Part shown: positions 9,003-19,413 of the stretch, piece after piece
Numbering within the stretch: the first letter of the stretch is position 1
Layout: each line of letters begins with the position of its first letter
Source of the DNA: Mycobacterium sp. GA-1841
GTDB lineage: Bacteria > Actinomycetota > Actinomycetes > Mycobacteriales > Mycobacteriaceae
Length of the DNA stretch: 64,000 bases
Direction: 5' to 3'
NCBI RefSeq assembly: GCF_001954135.1
Contig: NZ_MBEQ01000017.1
Span: forward strand, 62,001-126,000
Translations under genes and position numbers: made by a program
Notes under the pieces: model-generated
Seen by the model: the letters and a program-made list of their open reading frames with translations, nothing else
The model's database searches: none
Told to the model about the DNA's origin: nothing

Positions 9003-10739
9003 CTAGAGCGACCCGGACCGCGCCACCCGGCGCAACGCCGAGGGCACCAGCCGCGCCAACCCGTAGGCCGCATAGGCCTCGGGGGTGACGGGGCGGATCG
9101 CCTGGTCCTTGATGACGGCGGCCACGATGGCCTTGGCCACCTTCTCCGGCCCGTAACGGCGCGCGGCGAAGGCCTTCTTGGTCTTGGCCCGCAGCTGGTC
9201 GACCTGGTCCCGCTGATCAGCCGACAGGTCGAAGCGGGTGGTGTCGACGATGTTGGTGTCGATGACGCCGGGACAGATCGTGGTCAAACCGATTCCGGCC
9301 GAAGCCAATTCGGCGCGCAGGCAGTCGGAGAACATGAACACCGCAGCCTTGCTGGTGGCGTAGGCGTTCATCGACGCCGACGGTGAATAGGCGGCCATCG
9401 ATGCCACGTTGACGATGTGGCCGCCGGTGCCGCGCTCGACCAGCCTGCGGGCAAACGACCGGCAACAGTTGACCACTCCGCCGAAGTTCACCTCCAGCAC
9501 ACGGTCGTACTGATCGGCCGGTGTGTCGAGGAACTTGCCGCCGTGGCCGATCCCGGCGTTGTTGACCACCACGTCGGGCACGCCGTGGGTAATGCAGACC
9601 TGTTCGACGAAGTTCTCGACCGCCTCGGCATCGGCCACGTCGAGCCGGTAGGCGTGCGCCACACCGCCGCCCGCGACGATCTCGTCGACTGTCGCCGCCG
9701 CCGCATCTTTGTCGATGTCGCTGACCACGAGTTCGGCGCCGCCGGCGGCGAACGCCAGCGCGGTGGCCCGGCCGATGCCGCTGCCCGCCCCGGTGACGGA
9801 AACCAAAGTGTCACCGAAGGGTTCGCGGGTTCGGCCGACCTGCGCGCGGCGCAACGCCCGGGCCGCCGGTGCGCCCTCGATGTGATCGATCAGCTCGGCT
9901 GTCGCGTTGGCGATGGCGCGCCAATGGGAGAACGGTGCCCAGTGACCGGCTTTGAGGTTGCGGCGCCACAGCAGCGGCACCCAGGTGGATTCTTCGTCGT
10001 AGCCGTGGCCTCGCACCACCGGGTCGTGGTCGTTGCAGATCAACTGCACCGGCACCGTCACGTAGTGGTCTTTGCGCAGCGTCGTGAACGATCGGATGGC
10101 GTTGGCGGGGTAGATCTTCAGCGAGTTTGCCGCATCGATGTCGAGCGTCTCGGACTGGAACTTGGGGCCGGGGGTGTCGATGGCTTGCAGCCTGCGCGCG
10201 GCCCCGCGGCGCATCAGCGCCGGCGCGATCACGGGCACCGAGAACGGAATCCAGTAGCTGAACCGCGAGGCCAGATCCAGCGCCCTGGCGAACTGGATGG
10301 GCCGGTACGGCCGGGCCAACCGACGGCGGACGAACGCCCCGTAGTGGTCGGTGCTGGGCCCCGACACCGAGGTGAAGGACGCCACCCGTTCGGCGGCGCC
10401 GGGGCGGCTGAGGTATTCCCATGCCCCGACCGATCCCCAGTCGTGCGCCAGCAGGTGTACCGGTCCATCGGGGCTGACTGCGTCGATGACGGCGGACAGG
10501 TCGTCGGCGAAGCGGTCCATCCGGTAGTCGGCAACGCGCTTGGGCACGTCGGACGCGCCGGCACCGCGGTTGTCGTAACGGATGATGCGGTAGCGCTCAC
10601 CCAGTTCGCCGGTCACGCCGTTCCACAACACGTGCGAATCAGGCCAACCGTGGGCCATCACCAACGTGGGACGCCCGCGGTCCCCTTGCTCATAAACCGC
10701 GATGCGGGTTCCGTCCGAGCTGACGACGAAGCGCTGCAT
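9003..10739 (-). CDS. ephD: EphD-like fusion: alpha/beta-hydrolase (epoxide hydrolase) plus short-chain dehydrogenase
   Basis: Two catalytic domains in one chain. Residues 1-290 form an alpha/beta hydrolase with the oxyanion motif HGWPDS at 30 and the nucleophile Asp100 in AHDWGSVG, as in epoxide hydrolases. Residues 310-578 form a classical SDR with the cofactor motif VTGAGSGIGRATA, the NNAG motif and the catalytic YATSK. The M. tuberculosis homologue EphD has been linked to mycolic acid metabolism, acting on epoxy-mycolates. The ATG at 10739 is chosen over the GTG at 10745 because GGAGGGG lies five bases upstream. The gene is 67 bp downstream of a small hypothetical gene on the same strand. 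Confidence 0.92.
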   Translation of the reverse strand: MQRFVVSSDGTRIAVYEQGDRGRPTLVMAHGWPDSHVLWNGVTGELGERYRIIRYDNRGAGASDVPKRVADYRMDRFADDLSAVIDAVSPDGPVHLLAHDWGSVGAWEYLSRPGAAERVASFTSVSGPSTDHYGAFVRRRLARPYRPIQFARALDLASRFSYWIPFSVPVIAPALMRRGAARRLQAIDTPGPKFQSETLDIDAANSLKIYPANAIRSFTTLRKDHYVTVPVQLICNDHDPVVRGHGYDEESTWVPLLWRRNLKAGHWAPFSHWRAIANATAELIDHIEGAPAARALRRAQVGRTREPFGDTLVSVTGAGSGIGRATALAFAAGGAELVVSDIDKDAAAATVDEIVAGGGVAHAYRLDVADAEAVENFVEQVCITHGVPDVVVNNAGIGHGGKFLDTPADQYDRVLEVNFGGVVNCCRSFARRLVERGTGGHIVNVASMAAYSPSASMNAYATSKAAVFMFSDCLRAELASAGIGLTTICPGVIDTNIVDTTRFDLSADQRDQVDQLRAKTKKAFAARRYGPEKVAKAIVAAVIKDQAIRPVTPEAYAAYGLARLVPSALRRVARSGSL

Positions 10740-10806
10740 GTCCACCCCTCCACGAGGTATCTGTGACGAACAGTATCCAATACCTCAGGTATCGGCTGGT
10801 TTGACT

Positions 10807-11160
10807 CTAACGCTCGTCGAGCTCCTGCCGAAGCGCGCGTTGCCGTTCGATACGCCGCCGTGCGTCGTAGTCGCGCATGCGTTGGGGATAGCCGACCTTT
10901 TGCACGTCGTAAACCGGGATCTGCAGCCGGTCACTGAGTCGACGCGCGCCCGCCTCACCCCCGGCACGGCGCCGGGTCCATTCCCCGTCGGCGGCGACCA
11001 GCACGACGGTCACCTCGGTGACGGTGGTCCGGGGCTCGACGAACGCCTCGACGCCGACATGATCGGCCACCCACTGCTGCAGATAACGCAGATCCTCAGC
11101 CCGATCTCCCGCGGATCGGCGCGCCGGGCGACCGCGGCGAAACCCGTCGAACAGCCCCAA
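10807..11160 (-). CDS. Small conserved hypothetical protein, TTG start
   Basis: The minus-strand frame stays open up to 12336, antisense to dlaT, but the real gene is short. A TTG at 11160 is preceded nine bases upstream by a clean GAGGAG ribosome binding site and gives a 117-aa protein starting MGLFDGFRRGRPARR. The N-terminus is basic, the middle has a VTEVTVVLVAADGEWTRRR strand-like segment, and the C-terminus is charged and helical (RMRDYDARRRIERQRAL). No membrane segment or catalytic motif is seen. I do not recognise the function. It precedes ephD on the same strand and is divergent from dlaT. Confidence 0.75.
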   Translation of the reverse strand: MGLFDGFRRGRPARRSAGDRAEDLRYLQQWVADHVGVEAFVEPRTTVTEVTVVLVAADGEWTRRRAGGEAGARRLSDRLQIPVYDVQKVGYPQRMRDYDARRRIERQRALRQELDER

Positions 11161-11374
11161 CGGAATCGTCTCCTCAGTTCTCGGCAAGTTCGGCGAACTG
11201 CCCTGCGCACCCTCCACCGATAGTGCCAGAGCTCGCGGCAACCCTGAGTGCGTGCGAATGGTGCTGCAGTGACAGGATGGTTCCGACAATCCAGTTAGGT
11301 GCCGCACCCAGTGCACCCAGCTGTGGTAAGCCAGAGTTCGAGTCGTCACATGACCGTCTGAGGAGTCAATACAC

Positions 11375-13126
11375 ATGGCCATCTCCGTCCAGATGCCCGC
11401 GCTAGGTGAGAGCGTCACTGAAGGGACCGTCACCCGTTGGCTTAAACAGGAGGGCGACACCGTCGAACTCGACGAGCCGCTGCTGGAGGTGTCCACGGAC
11501 AAGGTCGACACCGAGATCCCGTCCCCGGCCGCTGGTGTCTTGACGAAGATCGTGGCGCAGGAGGATGACACCGTCGAGATCGGCGGTGAGCTCGCGGTCA
11601 TCGGCGAGGCCGGCGAATCGTCGGGAGATTCGGCGCCCGCACAGCCGGAATCCGAACCCGAGCCGGAGCCCGAACCACAGGCCACCGAGCCCTCGGCGGC
11701 TCCGTCCGAATCCCCCGCGCCCGAGCCGTCCACCCCGGCCAAGCCGGCCGCTTCGGGGTCCGCCACCACGGTCACCATGCCGGAGCTGGGCGAGTCGGTC
11801 ACCGAGGGCACCGTCACCCGGTGGCTCAAGAAGGTCGGTGACTCCGTCGGCATCGATGAGCCGCTGGTCGAGGTGTCCACCGACAAGGTCGACACCGAGA
11901 TCCCGTCCCCGGTCGCCGGCACTCTCCTGGAGATCACCGCCGAAGAGGACGACGTCGTCGCGGTCGGCGGCGAGCTCGCCAAGATCGGCGAGGCCGGTGC
12001 GGCCCAGGAATCGGCTCCCGAGCCCAAGCCCGAGCCCAAGGCCGAACCGAAACCGGAACCCAAGCCGGAACCCAAGGCCGAACCGAAACCCGAGCCCAAG
12101 CCGGAACCCAAGCCCGAACCGAAACCCGAGCCCAAGGCTGAGCCCGCACCGGCCGCTGCCGCCGGCGACGGCTCGCCGTACGTCACGCCGCTCGTGCGGA
12201 AGTTGGCCTCGGAGAACGGTGTCGACCTCGCCGAGGTGAAAGGCACCGGCGTCGGCGGCCGCATCCGTAAGCAGGATGTGCTGGCCGCCGCGGAGGCCGC
12301 GAAGGCGCAGCAGGTTCCTCCTGCTTCCCCCGCCACTCAGGCCCCCGCCGCTCAGGCCTCTGCCGCCGCACCCGCTGCCACGCCGGCCCCGGCGCTGGCC
12401 CACCTGCGCGGAACCACCCAGAAGGCCAACCGGATTCGCCAGATCACGGCGAAGAAAACGCGCGAATCCCTGCAGGCGACCGCGCAGCTGACGCAAACCC
12501 ACGAGGTCGACATGACCAAGATCGTGGCGTTGCGGGCCCGGGCCAAGGCGGACTTCGCCGAGCGCGAGGGCGTCAACCTGACCTATCTGCCGTTCATCGC
12601 ACGCGCTGTCATCGATGCGCTCAAGATCCACCCGAACGTGAACGCCAGCTACAACGAGGACACCAAGGAGATCACCTACTACGACGCCGAGCACCTCGGC
12701 TTCGCCGTCGACACCGAGCAGGGTCTGCTCTCCCCCGTGATCCACAATGCCGGCGACCTGTCGCTGGGCGGGTTGGCGCGCGCCATCTCCGACATCGCGG
12801 CTCGGGCCCGTTCGGGCAACCTCAAGCCCGACGAGTTGGCTGGTGGCACCTTCACGATCACCAACATCGGCAGCCAGGGCGCGTTGTTCGACACGCCGAT
12901 CCTGGTGCCGCCGCAGGCGGCGATGCTGGGCACCGGTGCGATCGTCAAACGCCCGCGGGTGATCTCCGACGAGTACGGCAACGAATCGATCGGTGTGCGG
13001 TCGGTCTGCTACCTGCCGCTGACCTACGACCACCGACTGATCGACGGCGCCGACGCCGGCCGATTCGTGACCACCATCAAGCGCCGGCTCGAAGACGGTG
13101 CATTCGAGGCCGACCTCGGGCTTTAA
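11375..13126 (+). CDS. dlaT: Dihydrolipoamide acyltransferase, E2 component of pyruvate dehydrogenase
   Basis: Acyltransferase core of the pyruvate dehydrogenase complex; in mycobacteria the same protein also serves peroxide defence with AhpC/AhpD and Lpd. The chain has two lipoyl domains, near residues 2-75 and 130-205, each with the lipoylated lysine in [13 protein letters not shown]. Then come a Glu/Pro/Lys linker, a peripheral subunit-binding domain ([15 protein letters not shown]), a second Ala/Pro linker and the catalytic domain ending with the active-site histidine and aspartate in [12 protein letters not shown]. The start at 11375 has AGGAG nine bases upstream. The E1 gene aceE is 40 kb further on, and lipB-lipA follow two genes downstream. 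Confidence 0.95.
   Translation: MAISVQMPALGESVTEGTVTRWLKQEGDTVELDEPLLEVSTDKVDTEIPSPAAGVLTKIVAQEDDTVEIGGELAVIGEAGESSGDSAPAQPESEPEPEPEPQATEPSAAPSESPAPEPSTPAKPAASGSATTVTMPELGESVTEGTVTRWLKKVGDSVGIDEPLVEVSTDKVDTEIPSPVAGTLLEITAEEDDVVAVGGELAKIGEAGAAQESAPEPKPEPKAEPKPEPKPEPKAEPKPEPKPEPKPEPKPEPKAEPAPAAAAGDGSPYVTPLVRKLASENGVDLAEVKGTGVGGRIRKQDVLAAAEAAKAQQVPPASPATQAPAAQASAAAPAATPAPALAHLRGTTQKANRIRQITAKKTRESLQATAQLTQTHEVDMTKIVALRARAKADFAEREGVNLTYLPFIARAVIDALKIHPNVNASYNEDTKEITYYDAEHLGFAVDTEQGLLSPVIHNAGDLSLGGLARAISDIAARARSGNLKPDELAGGTFTITNIGSQGALFDTPILVPPQAAMLGTGAIVKRPRVISDEYGNESIGVRSVCYLPLTYDHRLIDGADAGRFVTTIKRRLEDGAFEADLGL
12020..12145 (+). repeat. Glu-Pro-Lys-Pro coding repeat in the DlaT linker
   Basis: This 126-bp stretch codes for 42 residues made almost only of EPKP and EPKA units. 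Near-identical blocks of 6 to 18 bases recur in tandem. Such segments form stiff extended swinging arms in E2 proteins. Repetition at the DNA level makes length variation between strains likely. Confidence 0.85.
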
Positions 13127-13151
13127 GGACCGTTAGGAGGGGCTCCCCACT

Positions 13152-14060
13152 GTGGCGGACGCCGTCATCGCGATAGCGGGATCGTCCGGTCTGATCGGTT
13201 CGGCGCTGGTTGCCGCACTGCGCGCCGCCGATCACCGGGTACTCCGAATCGTTCGTCGGGCACCGTCGAACGGCGACGAGTTGTTCTGGAATCCCGACAC
13301 CGGAGAGTTCGACGCCGACGCATTGCGCGGTGTGGACGCCGTGGTGAACCTCTGCGGCGTCGGTGTCGGCGACAGGCGGTGGTCGGGCGCGTTCAAACAG
13401 AGCCTGCGCGACAGTCGCATCGGGCCGACCGAGGTGTTGGCCGGCGCCGTCGCCGACGCCGGGGTTCCGGTCCTGATCAATGCCAGCGCGGTCGGCTACT
13501 ACGGCGACACCCGTGACCGGGTGACCGACGAGACCGCACCGGAAGGACATGGTTTCCTGGCCCGGCTGTGCGCGGACTGGGAGGCGGCGACCGCTGCGGC
13601 CGTCGCCGCCGGAACCCGCGTGGTGCTGCTGCGGACCGGGCTGGTGATGTCGCCGTCCGGGGGCATGGTGAACCGGCTCAAACCGCTGTTCTCGTTGGGG
13701 TTGGGCGCCCGGTTGGGCAATGGCCGCCAATACATTCCGTGGATCAGCCTGGAGGACGAGATCCGCGCGGTGCTGTTTGCGATCTCGGCCGATGGCCTGT
13801 CGGGCCCGGTCAATCTGACCGGGCCGGCGCCGGTGACCAATGCCGAGTTCACCGCGGCGCTCGGCCGGTCGCTGAACCGGCCCACCCCGGCGATCGCGCC
13901 CGGTTTCGTCCTGCGCGCCCTGCTCGGCGAGTTCGCCGACGAAGCCCTGCTGGTCGGCCAGCGCGCAATCCCGGCCGCATTGGAGCGCGCGGGTTTCACC
14001 TTCCACCACAACACCGTGGGCGAGGCACTGGCCTACGCCACCGCGCCCAAAGACGCATGA
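13152..14060 (+). CDS. TIGR01777-family epimerase-like protein (Rv2216-like, DUF1731)
   Basis: SDR-superfamily protein of 302 aa. The dinucleotide-binding motif near the N-terminus is [14 protein letters not shown], atypical in having Ser where many have Ala. Family blocks [20 protein letters not shown] near residue 65, [12 protein letters not shown] near 110 and [16 protein letters not shown] near 195 are clear. The C-terminal DUF1731 part ([21 protein letters not shown]) is complete. Related proteins in other bacteria (YfcH, SulA-type) have no firm substrate. The start is GTG at 13152 with TAGGAGG upstream. The gene follows dlaT by 25 bp and precedes lipB, so it probably belongs to the lipoate operon. 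Confidence 0.9.
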   Translation: MADAVIAIAGSSGLIGSALVAALRAADHRVLRIVRRAPSNGDELFWNPDTGEFDADALRGVDAVVNLCGVGVGDRRWSGAFKQSLRDSRIGPTEVLAGAVADAGVPVLINASAVGYYGDTRDRVTDETAPEGHGFLARLCADWEAATAAAVAAGTRVVLLRTGLVMSPSGGMVNRLKPLFSLGLGARLGNGRQYIPWISLEDEIRAVLFAISADGLSGPVNLTGPAPVTNAEFTAALGRSLNRPTPAIAPGFVLRALLGEFADEALLVGQRAIPAALERAGFTFHHNTVGEALAYATAPKDA

Positions 14061-14119
14061 CCGGGGTCCCCACGCGGCAGGCTGGGGTCCCCGCGAACCT
14101 GAGGCGTACGGTCAAGGCT

Positions 14120-14794
14120 GTGACGTCCATCCGCTCGACCGCCTCACCTGTCGAGGTGCGGCGTCTGGGCATGATCGATTACCAGGACGCCTGGGCACTC
14201 CAGCGCGAGATCGCCGACGCCCGGGTCGCCGGCGGCCCCGACACCCTGTTGCTGTTGCAACACCCCGCGGTCTACACCGCCGGCAAGCGCACCGAGGCCC
14301 ATGAAAGGCCGATGGACGGCACGCCGGTCGTCGACACCGACCGCGGCGGCAAGATCACCTGGCACGGTCCCGGCCAACTGGTGGGCTATCCCATCATCGG
14401 GCTGACCGAGCCGCTGGATGTGGTGAATTTCGTTCGGCGCCTTGAGGAAGCACTCATCACCGTGTGTGCGGACCTGGGACTGCAGACCGGCCGGGTCGAA
14501 GGACGGTCGGGAGTCTGGGTGCCAGGCCATGAGCTGAGGCCGGCCCGCAAGGTCGCCGCGATCGGCATCCGGGTGTCCCGGGCGACCACGCTGCACGGTT
14601 TCGCGCTGAACTGTGACTGCGACCTGTCCGCCTACTCCTCGATCGTGCCGTGCGGCATCGCCGACGCTGGGGTCACGTCGCTGTCGGCCGAGTTGGGTCG
14701 GCAGATCACGGTCGAGGACGTCACCGATCGCGTCGCTGCCGCGGTGTGTGACGCGCTCGACGGCCGTCTCGAAGTTGCGCTGAACGTAGGATGA
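14120..14794 (+). CDS. lipB: Octanoyl-[acyl carrier protein]:protein N-octanoyltransferase
   Basis: Moves octanoate from ACP to the lipoyl domains of E2 and H-proteins, the first step of lipoate synthesis. With the GTG start at 14120 the catalytic pair is Lys144 in [12 protein letters not shown] and Cys178 in IVPCGI, and the substrate-site motif [18 protein letters not shown] is near residue 76. The open frame reaches far upstream. An ATG at 14057 that overlaps the previous stop (ATGA) is an alternative adding 21 residues, but family N-termini favour 14120. The lipA start lies 4 bp after the stop. Confidence 0.93.
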   Translation: MTSIRSTASPVEVRRLGMIDYQDAWALQREIADARVAGGPDTLLLLQHPAVYTAGKRTEAHERPMDGTPVVDTDRGGKITWHGPGQLVGYPIIGLTEPLDVVNFVRRLEEALITVCADLGLQTGRVEGRSGVWVPGHELRPARKVAAIGIRVSRATTLHGFALNCDCDLSAYSSIVPCGIADAGVTSLSAELGRQITVEDVTDRVAAAVCDALDGRLEVALNVG

Positions 14795-14798
14795 ATCT

Positions 14799-15743
14799 GT
14801 GAGTGTCGTTCCAGAAGGTCGAAAGCTGCTGCGTCTGGAAGTGCGTAACGCGCAGACACCGATCGAGCGCAAGCCACCGTGGATCAAGACCCGGGCCAAG
14901 ATGGGGCCGGAGTACACCGAGCTCAAGGGCCTGGTGCGGCGCGAAGGTCTGCACACGGTGTGCGAGGAGGCCGGCTGCCCCAACATCTTCGAATGCTGGG
15001 AGGACCGCGAGGCGACGTTCCTGATCGGCGGCGAGCAGTGCACCCGTCGCTGCGATTTCTGCCAGATCGACACCGGTAAACCGGCCGAGCTGGACCGCGA
15101 CGAGCCGCGGCGGGTGGCCGAGAGCGTGCAGGCGATGGGTTTGCGCTACTCCACCGTCACCGGGGTGGCTCGAGATGATCTGCCCGACGGCGGTGCCTGG
15201 CTGTATGCCGAAACCGTGCGCTACATCAAGAAGCTCAACCCGAACACCGGCGTGGAACTGTTGGCCCCGGACTTCAACGGCAACCCCGAGCAGCTGGCCG
15301 AAGTGTTCGAGTCACGACCAGAAGTGTTCGCCCACAACGTCGAAACGGTGCCACGTATCTTCAAGCGGATTCGTCCGGCCTTCCGCTACGAGCGCAGCCT
15401 GGACGTGATCACCGCGGCGCGCAACGCCGGCCTGGTCACCAAGTCCAATCTGATCCTCGGCATGGGCGAGACCATCGACGAGGTCCGGACGGCCCTGCAG
15501 GACCTGCATGAGGCCGGCTGCGACATCGTCACCATCACCCAATATCTGCGCCCGTCGCCACGCCATCACCCGGTCGAGCGCTGGGTGCATCCCGACGAGT
15601 TCGTGGAGTTGTCGAGCTATGCCGAGGGCCTGGGATTCGCCGGTGTTCTGGCCGGACCGCTGGTGCGTTCCTCCTACCGTGCCGGCAGGCTCTATGCCCA
15701 GGCCGCACGGGTTCGGTTTGCCGATCAGCCCCCCGTATCCTGA
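14799..15743 (+). CDS. lipA: Lipoyl synthase (radical SAM)
   Basis: Inserts two sulfurs into protein-bound octanoate. Both 4Fe-4S cluster sites are visible: Cys81, Cys85 and Cys88 in the radical-SAM motif CTRRCDFC, and Cys55, Cys60 and Cys66 of the auxiliary, sulfur-donating cluster in [12 protein letters not shown]. The C-terminal RSSYRAG provides the serine that ligates the auxiliary cluster. Start is GTG 14799, giving 314 aa as in the tuberculosis enzyme. ErpA, at the beginning of the window, is a likely cluster supplier. A membrane protein gene follows after 4 bp. Confidence 0.96.
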   Translation: MSVVPEGRKLLRLEVRNAQTPIERKPPWIKTRAKMGPEYTELKGLVRREGLHTVCEEAGCPNIFECWEDREATFLIGGEQCTRRCDFCQIDTGKPAELDRDEPRRVAESVQAMGLRYSTVTGVARDDLPDGGAWLYAETVRYIKKLNPNTGVELLAPDFNGNPEQLAEVFESRPEVFAHNVETVPRIFKRIRPAFRYERSLDVITAARNAGLVTKSNLILGMGETIDEVRTALQDLHEAGCDIVTITQYLRPSPRHHPVERWVHPDEFVELSSYAEGLGFAGVLAGPLVRSSYRAGRLYAQAARVRFADQPPVS

Positions 15744-15747
15744 AGTA

Positions 15748-16500
15748 ATGGCGAAAACCCGCACTGCCGCAGAAACGAAAGCGGCAAAGGCCGAGGCGAA
15801 GGCTGCCCGTAAGGCGGCCTCCAAGCAGCGGCGCAGTCAACTGTGGCAGGCATTCCAGGTCCAGCGCAAAGAGGACAAGCGCCTGCTGCCGTACATGATC
15901 GGCGCCTTCGTGTTGATCGTCGCTGCCGCGGTGGTCGCCGGTGTGCTCATCGGTGGGTTCACCATGTACACCCTCATCCCCCTCGGCGTGGTGCTGGGCG
16001 CGTTGGTGGCGTTCATCATCTTCGGCCGTCGGGCCCAGAAGTCGGTGTACCTGAAGGCCGAAGGTCAGACCGGTGCGGCCGCCTGGGCGCTGGACAACCT
16101 GCGCGGCAAGTGGCGCGTCACCCCTGGCGTCGCGGCGACCGGGCACTTCGACGCCGTGCACCGGGTGATCGGCCGGCCCGGGGTGATCTTTGTCGGCGAG
16201 GGTTCGGCCAACCGGGTCAAACCCCTGCTCGCGCAGGAGAAGAAGCGCACCGCACGTCTGATCGGCGAAATCCCGATCTACGACATCGTGGTCGGCAACG
16301 GCGAGGGCGAGGTCCCGCTGTCCAAGCTGGAGCGTCATCTGAACAAGCTGCCGGCCAACATCACGGTCAAACAGATGGATTCGATCGAGTCCCGGTTGGC
16401 GGCGCTCGGCACCAAGACCGGTCCGGCCGGGTTGCCCAAGGGCCCGATGCCCGCGGGCGCGAAGATGCGCGGTGTTCAGCGCACCGCGCGTAGGCGCTGA
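15748..16500 (+). CDS. DUF4191 integral membrane protein (Rv2219-like)
   Basis: Of the open frame, the ATG at 15748 gives the family N-terminus: a Lys/Ala-rich amphipathic helix (KAAKAEAKAARKAASKQRR) followed by two adjacent membrane helices (MIGAFVLIVAAAVVAGVLIG and MYTLIPLGVVLGALVAFIIFG). A cytoplasmic domain of about 160 residues includes RPGVIFVGEGSANRVKPLL and NKLPANITVKQMDSIESRLAALG. The C-terminus is basic. The function is not known. It is 4 bp after lipA and likely in the same operon, as in M. tuberculosis. Confidence 0.88.
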   Translation: MAKTRTAAETKAAKAEAKAARKAASKQRRSQLWQAFQVQRKEDKRLLPYMIGAFVLIVAAAVVAGVLIGGFTMYTLIPLGVVLGALVAFIIFGRRAQKSVYLKAEGQTGAAAWALDNLRGKWRVTPGVAATGHFDAVHRVIGRPGVIFVGEGSANRVKPLLAQEKKRTARLIGEIPIYDIVVGNGEGEVPLSKLERHLNKLPANITVKQMDSIESRLAALGTKTGPAGLPKGPMPAGAKMRGVQRTARRR

Positions 16501-16520
16501 TCGGCGATCCGAACGCACAG

Positions 16521-16697
16521 GTGTTGACGCTCGCCGGTCAAAGGCTGACGGTCGAGCAGGCCGTACCCGCCAACACCCTGGGCGCGGCCTACCGAATCCG
16601 GCTCGACGCCTTGGTCGGCTCGCTGGAGACCGGCAAGATCCATGGGGCAACCGTGACGTTGACCATGATGAACGGCCAGATCCGCCATCAGGTCTGA
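16521..16697 (+). CDS. Possible small gene or gene remnant after the DUF4191 gene
   Basis: A frame open from 16494 to the TGA at 16697 encodes about 60 residues with strong GC bias at third codon positions. The product includes VLTLAGQRLTVEQAVPAN, YRIRLDALVGSLETGKI and the end VTLTMMNGQIRHQV, which looks like real protein. The first usable start is GTG 16521, giving 58 aa, but no ribosome binding site precedes it. It could be a short gene, or the C-terminal remnant of a longer one whose beginning was lost next to the DUF4191 stop. Function unknown. Confidence 0.4.
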   Translation: MLTLAGQRLTVEQAVPANTLGAAYRIRLDALVGSLETGKIHGATVTLTMMNGQIRHQV

Positions 16698-16704
16698 GCC
16701 GGCG

Positions 16705-17187
16705 TCAGCGCCGCACGACGACGGTCTTGCTGGCCAGATCGTGCAGGCCGCGCAGGTCACTGTCGGAGACCAGCGGCGGGATCACCAGTGCGATCAACAC
16801 CACGCGTAGCAAGGCCCGCCCGATACCGATCCGCTCGATGCCGACCGGCGCCACCAGCAGGCCCACCGCCAGCTGGCCCGGGGTGAAGGAGAACAACCGC
16901 ACCGCGACCGTTCCGATCACGATCCAGGTCACCAGCACCGCGGTGGACAGCGCCGGCAGCGAAATCAGACCCAGCGCCATCGCCAGCCCGGCCAGCCCAT
17001 AGGCGATCAACCAATCGATGCACAAAGCACCCAGTCTGCGGCCCATCCGGGCCACCGAACGGGAGCCGGAATCAGGCAGCCCGAGGCGCTCACCGGGGTA
17101 TTTACCGCGAGCGTCCGGTGCGTCCTGGCCGCCGCCGGCGTCGAACGGGCCGGGTCCGGATAGCCAATTTCCCATGGTGCGGGCCAT
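16705..17187 (-). CDS. RDD-domain membrane protein (Rv2219A-like)
   Basis: 160-aa membrane protein with a Gly/Pro/Asp-rich N-terminus and an RDD-type core: an Arg in the first helix region (RRLGALCIDWLIAYGLAGLAM), then VLVTWIVIGTVAVRLFSF, the polar TPGQLAVGLLVA segment and LLRVVLIALVIPPLVSD. RDD proteins are thought to be small transporters or exchangers; no substrate can be inferred. Two ATGs (17187 and 17175) are possible starts, neither with a good ribosome binding site. The gene is divergent from glnA1, with their promoters in the 156-bp gap. Confidence 0.85.
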   Translation of the reverse strand: MARTMGNWLSGPGPFDAGGGQDAPDARGKYPGERLGLPDSGSRSVARMGRRLGALCIDWLIAYGLAGLAMALGLISLPALSTAVLVTWIVIGTVAVRLFSFTPGQLAVGLLVAPVGIERIGIGRALLRVVLIALVIPPLVSDSDLRGLHDLASKTVVVRR

Positions 17188-17254
17188 AGGATCAGAATAG
17201 GCGTGGCCGGTTACGTGCCCGTCGGTAGCTCATGTCACACATGAATGTCATCGC

Positions 17255-17270
17255 GTAACTTGCGCGCAAC
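17255..17270. promoter_or_regulatory. GlnR-type site upstream of glnA1
   Basis: GTAAC, six bases, then GCAAC fits the a-box/b-box pattern known for GlnR sites in actinobacteria (GTNAC-N6-GNAAC). It ends 74 bp before the glnA1 start. A TTGACG at 17277-17282 just downstream could be a -35 element, though no strong -10 is seen. A GTCAC at 17234 may be a degenerate second a-box, but its spacing is off by one. Confidence 0.55.
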
Positions 17271-17343
17271 ATATGGTTGACGACTGCGCAACATCGTGTC
17301 CTTAGCGTCAACCCGCGGGTTACCAGTAAAGGAGAACACTGAA

Positions 17344-18770
<1,427 letters not shown>

Positions 18771-18780
<10 letters not shown>

Positions 18781-18870
18781 GTCGGCCCGCCGACGCGACG
18801 TTTAAGTCGGCCCGCCGACGCGACGTCTAAGTCGGCACCGCCGACGCGACGTCTAGGTTGTAACCGCCGA
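18771..18870. repeat. 25-bp tandem repeat (minisatellite) over the glnA1 stop codon
   Basis: About four copies. Each unit is a palindromic core GTCGGCCCGCCGAC followed by the linker GCGACGTTTAA. Cores lie at 18781-18794, 18806-18819 and 18831-18845 (the third has loop ACC instead of CC); a degenerate last core ends at 18870. Linkers end at 18780, 18805, 18830 and 18856. The first linker is the last codons and stop of glnA1, so the repeat seems to have grown from the gene's 3' end. Confidence 0.9.
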
Positions 18871-18871
18871 T

Positions 18872-18919
18872 TTCTACACCAGGGCCGTTGATTTCGAAAT
18901 TCACCGCCCTGGTGTAGAA
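18872..18919. terminator. Perfect 14-bp inverted repeat between glnA1 and dtd
   Basis: TTCTACACCAGGGC at 18872-18885 faces its exact complement at 18906-18919. The 20-base loop holds a second palindrome, ATTTCGAAAT (18891-18900). Outside the main arms, CCGCCG and CGGCGG extend the stem with a small bulge. It lacks a T-run, as usual for mycobacterial hairpin terminators. It may end glnA1 transcription or be a dispersed repeat. Confidence 0.6.
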
Positions 18920-18949
18920 GTCGCGGCGGCCGCCCGCACAATTGAACCC

Positions 18950-19381
18950 ATGCGTGTTCTGGTGCAGCGGGTGTCCTCGGCAAGTGTCAGTGTCGACGGC
19001 GAGGTGGTCGGCCGGATCGCCCCCGCCACTCAGGGGTTGCTGGCGTTGGTCGGGGTCACGCACGACGACGATGCGCCGAAGGCTCGGCGAATGGCCGAAA
19101 AGCTCTGGCAATTACGCATTCTCGATGACGAGCGCTCAGCAGCCGACATCGCCGCTCCGATCCTGGTGATCAGTCAGTTCACGCTGTATGCCAACACCGA
19201 CAAGGGCCGACGGCCGTCCTGGAACGCGGCGGCTCGGGGCCCGGTCGCCGAACCACTGGTGGCCGAGTTCGCCACCGCCCTGACCACGCTGGGTGCCACT
19301 GTACAAACGGGAGTTTTCGGGGCGAACATGCAGGTGGAACTGGTCAATGACGGGCCGGTAACGGTGCTGCTCGAGCTGTGA
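18950..19381 (+). CDS. dtd: D-aminoacyl-tRNA deacylase
   Basis: Proofreading enzyme that hydrolyses D-amino acids from mischarged tRNA. The 143-aa length and family motifs match: [13 protein letters not shown] at the start, VISQFTLYA near residue 80 and the Gly-cisPro motif in [10 protein letters not shown] near the C-terminus, which together form the chiral pocket. The ATG at 18950 follows the hairpin by 30 bp. Its stop overlaps the possible GTG start of the DoxX gene. From memory this gene lies elsewhere in the tuberculosis genome. Confidence 0.95.
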   Translation: MRVLVQRVSSASVSVDGEVVGRIAPATQGLLALVGVTHDDDAPKARRMAEKLWQLRILDDERSAADIAAPILVISQFTLYANTDKGRRPSWNAAARGPVAEPLVAEFATALTTLGATVQTGVFGANMQVELVNDGPVTVLLEL

Positions 19382-19413
19382 GATTCCTGGGTGTCACCAA
19401 GTATCGTCACATC

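Noticed and set aside
11161..12336. Long minus-strand frame antisense to dlaT, rich in Gly, Ser and Leu
   Set aside because: It is the mirror image of the repetitive Glu-Pro-Lys linker and lipoyl domains; only its end after the TTG at 11160 has a ribosome binding site and protein-like content.
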